Origin: Spirodela intermedia
Lineage: Eukaryota; Streptophyta; Magnoliopsida; Alismatales; Araceae
Length of the DNA: 64,000 bases
Assembly: GCA_902729315.2 (NCBI GenBank)
Contig: LR746276.1
Location: 4,696,669 to 4,760,668, forward strand
Direction: 5' to 3'
In this document: positions 58,046-64,000 of the stretch, piece after piece
Position numbering within the stretch: position 1 is the stretch's first letter
How the letters are laid out: each line of letters starts with the position of its first letter
Notes under the pieces: model-generated
Database searches by the model: none
Told to the model about the DNA's origin: nothing
The model's input: the letters and a program-made list of their open reading frames with translations, nothing else
Translations under genes and position numbers: made by a program

Positions 58046-59200
58046 AACATGGAGAATCAACAAAAGATAAAAGCATGTTTCCCAGAGCACTAGTTACACA
58101 ACTATCACAACCTAAGGGGAGACCAAGTCAGGCTAGTTGGATCTAGAGATGAAAGGCGAACCAATCTCCTTGACACTCCAATTGATCAAAAACTAAACTC
58201 CAAAAAACAAAAAAAAGAAAGGGAAAAAGGATGTGTGATAGGTTCAAAAGAGGAAGAAAAAAAATACAAAATAGGGGAAAAAAGAGTAAAGGAGCTGTGA
58301 GGAAAAAGCTGCCCTCCTTCCCAAAATTAAAAACTAGTGAGAAGGTCATAATATAGAAGAATGAATTAGGGGGAAAAGGTTGTCTCAACATCAATAGAAT
58401 TTGTCAAACCCCACCTGAAATCACCCCCAAAGGTATGTTGGAAAGATGGAAATGGTGCTATGGGCATGACGAAAAATATCTTGAGAAGACAAAAAGTGAG
58501 GAATGGAAGTAATAGTGAACATTTTTTTTGTTAAGAAGTGTTGATTAGAGTTAGTTCCTTCCAGCTAATTAGCCTCACGATTATTGTCAAAACTCATTAT
58601 AAAAATGCCTCTTCTCCTATATTGCCTTCTTATTCTGTGGGGGATATTATTGTGATGTGTAGGTTGAAGGAGAGAAAAAGGGATGTGCCCCAAATTGCAC
58701 ACAATATTGAGGAACTAGAAGATGCCCACTTGGAAGCTTTCACGACAAAGGAAAGAGTGAAAGGGACAAAACAGGAAATGTCTGTGAATTGTTACTGAAC
58801 TGGTCAGCAAAAGCATCTCAATCATATAACTGAAGGAGCAGCTCAACAACAAGGAAAATGGCCTCAGCCCCAAGTACCACCAAGACCTACAACTAACATT
58901 AAGTGGGCTGATGATAGTTACAAAACTGAAGCCCAAAATGCACACACACTAAGGGCAACTAAACTCATAGCCAAGTTGGAAATAGAAAGATCAAGTAAAC
59001 AAAGCCCAGCCCAACAAGACATAGCCTGTAAATCAGAGTACAACAGGACAACATTGGATTGAAAGAGGAGAAGGCAGGAACATCCTTCTCCCCCTCTCTT
59101 CCCCCTAGGAACAAGCCACCATTTGTTCATAATCGAGTGATCAAATGATGTAATAAGCTAGTTTTATGAATGCAATATGAATTAAAAAATAGAATAAAAG
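58046..59200. other. Transposon-like debris, unassigned
   Basis: Open frames at 58538-58798 and in the following bases are Lys/Glu/Gln-rich and may be a gag remnant belonging to the Gypsy element downstream. I cannot place them in a family. Confidence 0.35.
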
Positions 59201-59249
59201 AAAGGAGATGATAGTAACAATGATAAATGGATGAAGAGGATATCATAAT

Positions 59250-60920
59250 CAAGTTACAACTAATGAAGTGGAGAACATTGATCTCTTTCTCAACTCAACG
59301 ATAGGGGTTGATAGATTTGAGTATCATGAAATTTTGAGGGAAGGAAAACAAGAAAGAAATAAATATATTTATTGACATCAATGCAACACATAATTCTATA
59401 TCAACTAAATCAATGGAAGACATGAGATTGTTTTTGATGGTCATAGGTAGTTTTGGGATGCTGATGGACACATACATATGAGTGAAGATGAGGAATTCAT
59501 AAAGGTATGGTACTTGAGCTAAAAGAGTTGATACTGTGTAGTGGATGAGAACTCTTGATACTATGAAGGTTGATTGGAACTAACTTATGATAATTTTTTT
59601 TAAAGAAAATATTATTTTAATCTTAAGGACACCTTATTGTCTATGTAAGTCTAGTGTCTCTTTAAAGACTTTGAATCATGAATTGCAATAACATTACATC
59701 TTAATAGAGCATTATCAATCGTGAAAGGTGAGCAAACCTGAATTTTCTTCGAGGTCCATAAATTAATGTTTCAAGATTAAATTTCACAAGGTATTGTATC
59801 AATCTTCCAGGCTACTTCCTATTAGAGAAGTTGACCATGCCGTCATACTACAACCAAGTGTCAAACTAATCAACATCTGTGCTCATAAGAATTGATATTT
59901 TCAAAAATGTGAAATTAAAAGGTTAATCAGATAAATGTGTGCAATGGAGATTGTCTGTCCAATAGTTCATATTCGAGTTTTGTAATATTGGTAGAAAAGA
60001 ACAACAATGGTTGTAGATTCTATATAGATAACCACTCTTGATCGGGCCACTATTTTCAACATGTTTTTAATATTGGTTGTAGAAAAACTTTGAGACAAGT
60101 AGCATGAGATAATAGTTTTCTTGAAATTGAACTTAAATTGAGTATCATGAGATCATGATGAAATATGTGGATATTCTCAAGACAGCCCTCTAGACACATA
60201 AGATACATCATGAGCTCTTAGTGATACCTAATAAACTCATAAATGCCTATGCAACTATTCAAATTTTTATGAATCTATTTTTTTTAGACTTCCTCTACAA
60301 GTTTATACTTGTGTTTTTTTATTACATTTTAATATATATTAGTGATATGAAAACATATAAAAAATATTTGAAACAAGTACTATTCACACTATGGTAACAC
60401 TAGCTTGACATCAATATCAAAAAGTGTACATTCGAACAAAGATCATATAGAGTACTAAGGTCATTGGGTGTTAGTTGAGCTCCAAGGGTTAAGCAGCTAT
60501 TATACGAAGTTTGTCAATAGATATGAAGCCTTAACTTGGTCTCTAGTGCATTAACTTATAAAAGACCTCTTTAATTGGAAAGTGGAAGTAGATAGAACAT
60601 TCACACAGCTCAAGTCTGTCTTAACCATCATTTCAATTTCATTTAACTTGACTTTTTGCAGGTATCTAAAATTGAAGCAGGCAAGTCTTGATTGAGATTG
60701 ACATGATGTTTACAAAACATCAATAGCCTGTAGCCAACTTCAACCACATCTTATCATCACCCAAGAACTCATAAAGACAATATATGAATGTGAATTGATG
60801 ACTATTGTCATTATTATATAGCAATAGAGACACTACCTTCTCCAACAACACTTACATCATTCATATAGATCAACATAGTCTTAAGTTTTTATTGGCTGTC
60901 AAAAGTCAGAGGGCATGTTG
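59250..60920 (+). mobile_element. Decayed Ty3/gypsy pol fragment
   Basis: Plus-strand remnants in pol order. A protease-like INATHNSIST (compare DSGATHNFI) lies at about 59375. RT residues include NAYATIQIFMN and KFILVFFYYILIYI near 60220-60330, where the catalytic DD is replaced by YY. The RT/RNase H junction has YYTKFVNRYEAL and FNWKVEVDRTFTQLKSVLT at about 60490-60630. An RNase H-like part has YECELMTIVIIIQQ at about 60780-60825. Many stops and frameshifts; certainly inactive. No LTRs identified around it. Confidence 0.75.
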
Positions 60921-61219
60921 CCCTAACATGATTTTGTTGATTTGAGAGAAACCCATAGGTTGAAGGAGAGCTGAGGTCTTCTCAAATGATCATGTCAGAT
61001 TCTAGGGTTTATACAAGCCCAGATCTTTATTTTCTACCTGCACTCTTCTATTACAGTGTCTGTTCTTTTTTTTATTTCTGTATTCCTTGTTGTTTGTTGG
61101 CTGCTTCAGATCAAGGTCTCAGAAGTTTATCTTCTAAAAGTCAAGATGAGCATAGCTAGATGTCCCTCTCACCTTAAAAGAAAACCTGCTCCCACCCTCT
61201 ATGGTGGCGGGGAAACAAA

Positions 61220-61275
61220 GCCCTGAGATTGATCGCAAGGGGAGGGTGGAAGTCAAACCACGGAGGTCATCCCAC
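61220..61275 (-). pseudogene. Diverged partial duplicate of the KUP gene's 3' end
   Basis: About 50 bases here match 61383-61440 in order: TGAGATTGATCGCAAGG / GAGATTGACCATAGGAG, GAGGGTGGAAG in both, and GTCAAACCACGGAGGTCATC / GTCAAACCATGTAGGTCATC. The matched segment includes the stop codon and last four residues of the KUP gene plus its 3' UTR. Too short to encode anything. Confidence 0.7.
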
Positions 61276-61419
61276 ACTTCTATTTGACTCTCCTTCAAAT
61301 TTTAAGTCGACTTTGTGAGAAAGGACCCGTCCAAGAACAATATGTCAACTTACCTCCAGAAGTCAACATACAGATCAAGATCTGAGATTGACCATAGGAG
61401 GAGGGTGGAAGAAGATCAG

Positions 61420-62567
61420 TCAAACCATGTAGGTCATCCTCACTCGGATCGTGTTCACCCGGGGAGCGCTCAGATTCGGCGCCCCCGCCATGCAGTTCCT
61501 CCTCAAGAACGCGTAGACGTAGTTCACGGCGAGCTTCTTTAGGAACCAGGCCTGGTTCCTCGCCCTCACCTCGCCATGAGCGAGAAGGTAGGTGAACCCA
61601 GACTCCGTCGCCTCCCTCAGCGCCCCCAGCTCCTCTTCCAGCCCGGCGACCATCTCCGGTGGCCCCGCCGCTCTTTGGCCAGATGGGTCGCCGGAGATGC
61701 TCAGCTCCAGCGCCGCCTCCTCCGCCTCCCGCCGCAGGAACGTCTCCAAGCTCTCCACCAGCAGCCGCTCGAAGCCCCGGTGGCCCTCCTCCTCCTCCCC
61801 GCCGCCGCCACCGCTGCTGCCGTCGTTGTAGCCGTAGCGGGCGACGCAGCGGAAGAGGTGGTACGCCGGCGGGCAGACTCGCCGGAAGAGGAAGCGCTCC
61901 TCCGGCGGGACGGCCGGGACGGGAACGCACTTGATGCAGACAAAGATGACGGTGGAGTGGATGGCCGGCAGGCCGCACAGGAACCTTCCCAGCGCCGGCG
62001 GGACCCCCTGGACAAGCTCGCTGTAGAGCAGGCCGATGCCGGGGACTCTGACGGTGCCCAGAGAAGGACCGAGCCCGAGCATGGCTTCCATGGTGATCTT
62101 CTCCCTCACCTCGGTCCCGTACCTGAGGGCGCTCCCGTAGCTCCAGGAGTACATGATGCCCAGGAAGATGGCGGCGACGGCGAGCGGGAGCCACCCTCCC
62201 TCCGCCACCTTGGTCAGCGCCGCCGTGAGGTAGATCAGTTCCACGGTGCCGAAGATGGCGGGGAAGCAGATGAGGGGGAGCCGGCTGGTCTGCCATATCA
62301 GAAGCATGACCAGGGTCACGAGGATGGTGGTGATCAGCATCACGCCCACCTCTGCAACACCTGGGATTAGAAATCGGAGCAGGGTAAGCGGTGTTGGAGC
62401 TTCTCCAATAAATTTGGAAACGTTTTTTCTTGCAGATGAAGACCGAAGACACACCACACCCTACTTTCTCTGCCAATCCATTCGAAGAGAACTACAGGGC
62501 ATGCTTGCAGGGGGGTTAAGAATCAGGGGGCAAGAAGAAAGGTGAGGTCTTTGGAAACCAGAGGTGC

Positions 62568-62600
<33 letters not shown>

Positions 62601-64000
62601 GAGAGGGTAGAATAAGAAGCTGATCATCAGGCCAGACATACTCTGGGTCTCACATCACCAAACCCATTGGTACCCATGAACACAGACAAAGAACATTGGA
62701 AAAAACAGAAAAAACAAAAGCAGCGATGGAGGAATCCAGCTTACCATATGCATTAGCGATATCGATGGTCCCACCAAAGGCGGCCACGACAACTATGCAC
62801 ATAATCATCAGAAACCAGTTTATTACTGGTATATACACCTGGCCCACCAGCCTCCGAGAGGTATGGACTACGTTAAGCCTTGGGAAGCAGCCGAGCGCCA
62901 TGGCCTGCTTCACGCAGGAGAATGTCGCAGATATCATGGCCTGGCTGGCCACCATGGCTGCCAGAGTGGCCACCACGAACACTGGCCAGAAGAGGACCTC
63001 TGCCCATCAAAATTTCCATATGAGCCATCAAAAAAATTGACAATTGGAAACATATCTATCCTTCGGATCATTACAAAAATATGATTAAGCTTTCTGGAAA
63101 ACTTTGGGTTCACCTGGGACAGAATCATAGAAAATTCTCTCTCCTGAATTTGGGTTTTTCGTCAAATATGCCGCTTGACCCATATATGCCAGAAGAAGGC
63201 ATGGAAAAACTACGCAGGTGAAGCCAATCTGCCGGGAAAGCGAAGTCAAACCTCATAAAGGAGTCATTTTTAGTGCCTCTCGCTAGACACATCGTAGGAC
63301 GAGAATGGAGGGAGCTAAGAGAATCACCTGTATGGATGTCACCGAGAAATGGCCAAGATCAGCAAACATCGCCTCGGCCCCTGAAACCATATATCCATTG
63401 TTACTCGTTCTGGGATATTTTTCTAAAAATAGGCGAGTTTCATGCATGTCATGAATGGTACCTGTGATGCAGAGGACGCAGCCGCCAAGGGCGGACCACG
63501 CCTTCCTACTGTTTTTCTTGAAGAAGAGGTAGATGTAAGCGGGGTTGAATGCCTTGAGAACGTGGATATCATATTTTACCAAATTGTATGCGCCAATGGA
63601 ACCCAAGCTGAGGAACCAGAGAGCCAGGAGTGGAGCGAACATGAAGCCAACTTTGCTGGTTCCGAACCTCTGGATGCTGAATAATCCCACAAGAATTATG
63701 ATAGAGACCAGGACAAGAGCATCTGGGGATGGAATATCCAGCGGTCATTTTGAAGGAAATAAACGGAATTTTTTTTGAAACGGGAAACAATTTACACCCC
63801 ATCACATATTTTGCAGAGATATGGGAAATTGAGGTGCATGGGGGGCGGCTAGGGGCACTGGATGAGAGAGACTATTCATCTGAAGTTGCAAAGAACGGGA
63901 TGGAAATCTATAAATGATTCATTGAGCAATCAGTGGGATTGGGAATGCTGAGAGGTGCCGGAAGGATTGGGTGAGAGCTTTACTTACTTGTCGAGAACCC
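61420..64000 (-). CDS. KUP7: HAK/KUP/KT potassium transporter, KUP7-like, C-terminal part (partial)
   Basis: Membrane K+ transporter (K+/H+ symport in this family). Exons in the window: 63988-64000 (cut by the edge), 63462-63722, 63328-63380, 63114-63228, 62745-62999, 61420-62360; 546 in-frame codons including TGA. Recognisable stretches: [92 protein letters not shown]-type [16 protein letters not shown], and EERFLFRRV. Several hydrophobic membrane segments are visible, then a long cytosolic tail ending TYMV. The wording is nearer Arabidopsis KUP7 than HAK5, as I remember them. The tail has an inserted GGGGGEEEE run. The last exon is extremely GC-rich (GC at third positions) compared with AT-rich flanks. 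The N-terminal third lies beyond the right edge. Family certain; KUP7 ortholog likely. Confidence 0.92.
62569..62607. repeat. (GA)n microsatellite in a KUP intron
   Basis: Interrupted GA tract (one CA break) in the last intron of the KUP7-like gene. Confidence 0.9.

Noticed and set aside
61295-62476. A 393-codon minus-strand frame and a 264-codon plus-strand frame over the KUP exon
   Set aside because: Both are shadows of the GC-rich KUP7-like last exon; their Pro/Arg/Gly-rich products match no family, while the KUP frame matches throughout.

Overview
This is a 64 kb piece of a flowering-plant nuclear genome. The genes are split by GT-AG introns and encode plant-specific families (an RLCK-VII kinase, a ROP GTPase, DEG9, a HAK/KUP potassium transporter). 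They sit between AT-rich, transposon-derived blocks. Several genes have very GC-rich exons beside AT-rich ones, which would suit a monocot or an early-diverging angiosperm. I cannot fix the species. There are no bacterial-type operons, CRISPR arrays or rRNA/tRNA genes.

Layout. 458-1608 (-): 5' five exons of a PBL28-like receptor-like cytoplasmic kinase, cut by the left edge. 5431-14954 (-): eight-exon nucleotidyltransferase of the PAP/OAS1 substrate-binding superfamily (1328 aa). 16937-23469 (-): eight-exon type II ROP GTPase (212 aa), whose last exon I place 4.7 kb from exon 7. 24.6-39.0 kb: AT-rich repeat land with a broken Copia gag and three copies of a ~1.6 kb LTR-like element. 39516-47597 (+): complete nine-exon DEG9 protease (592 aa). 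48919-49434 (-): small conserved plant protein (171 aa). 49.7-61.2 kb: a fourth LTR-like copy, a decayed L1-type LINE and a decayed Ty3/gypsy pol. 61420-64000 (-): C-terminal six exons of a KUP7-like potassium transporter, cut by the right edge.

Splice sites were set by hand. For each gene every junction keeps the frame, and the total lengths of DEG9 and the ROP agree with the family lengths as I remember them. The genes do not form a pathway; they are ordinary neighbours in a plant chromosome.

The least ordinary signals are these: (i) four copies of a TG...CA element with 5-bp flanking duplications, one of them perfect, carrying a conserved inverted CGTCA/TGACG box; (ii) a ROP gene whose lipidation box is split by a very long intron; (iii) an HRD-to-HMD change in the PBL28-like kinase; (iv) a diverged copy of the KUP 3' end just past its stop codon. 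I did not find evidence for a wholly new biological system.
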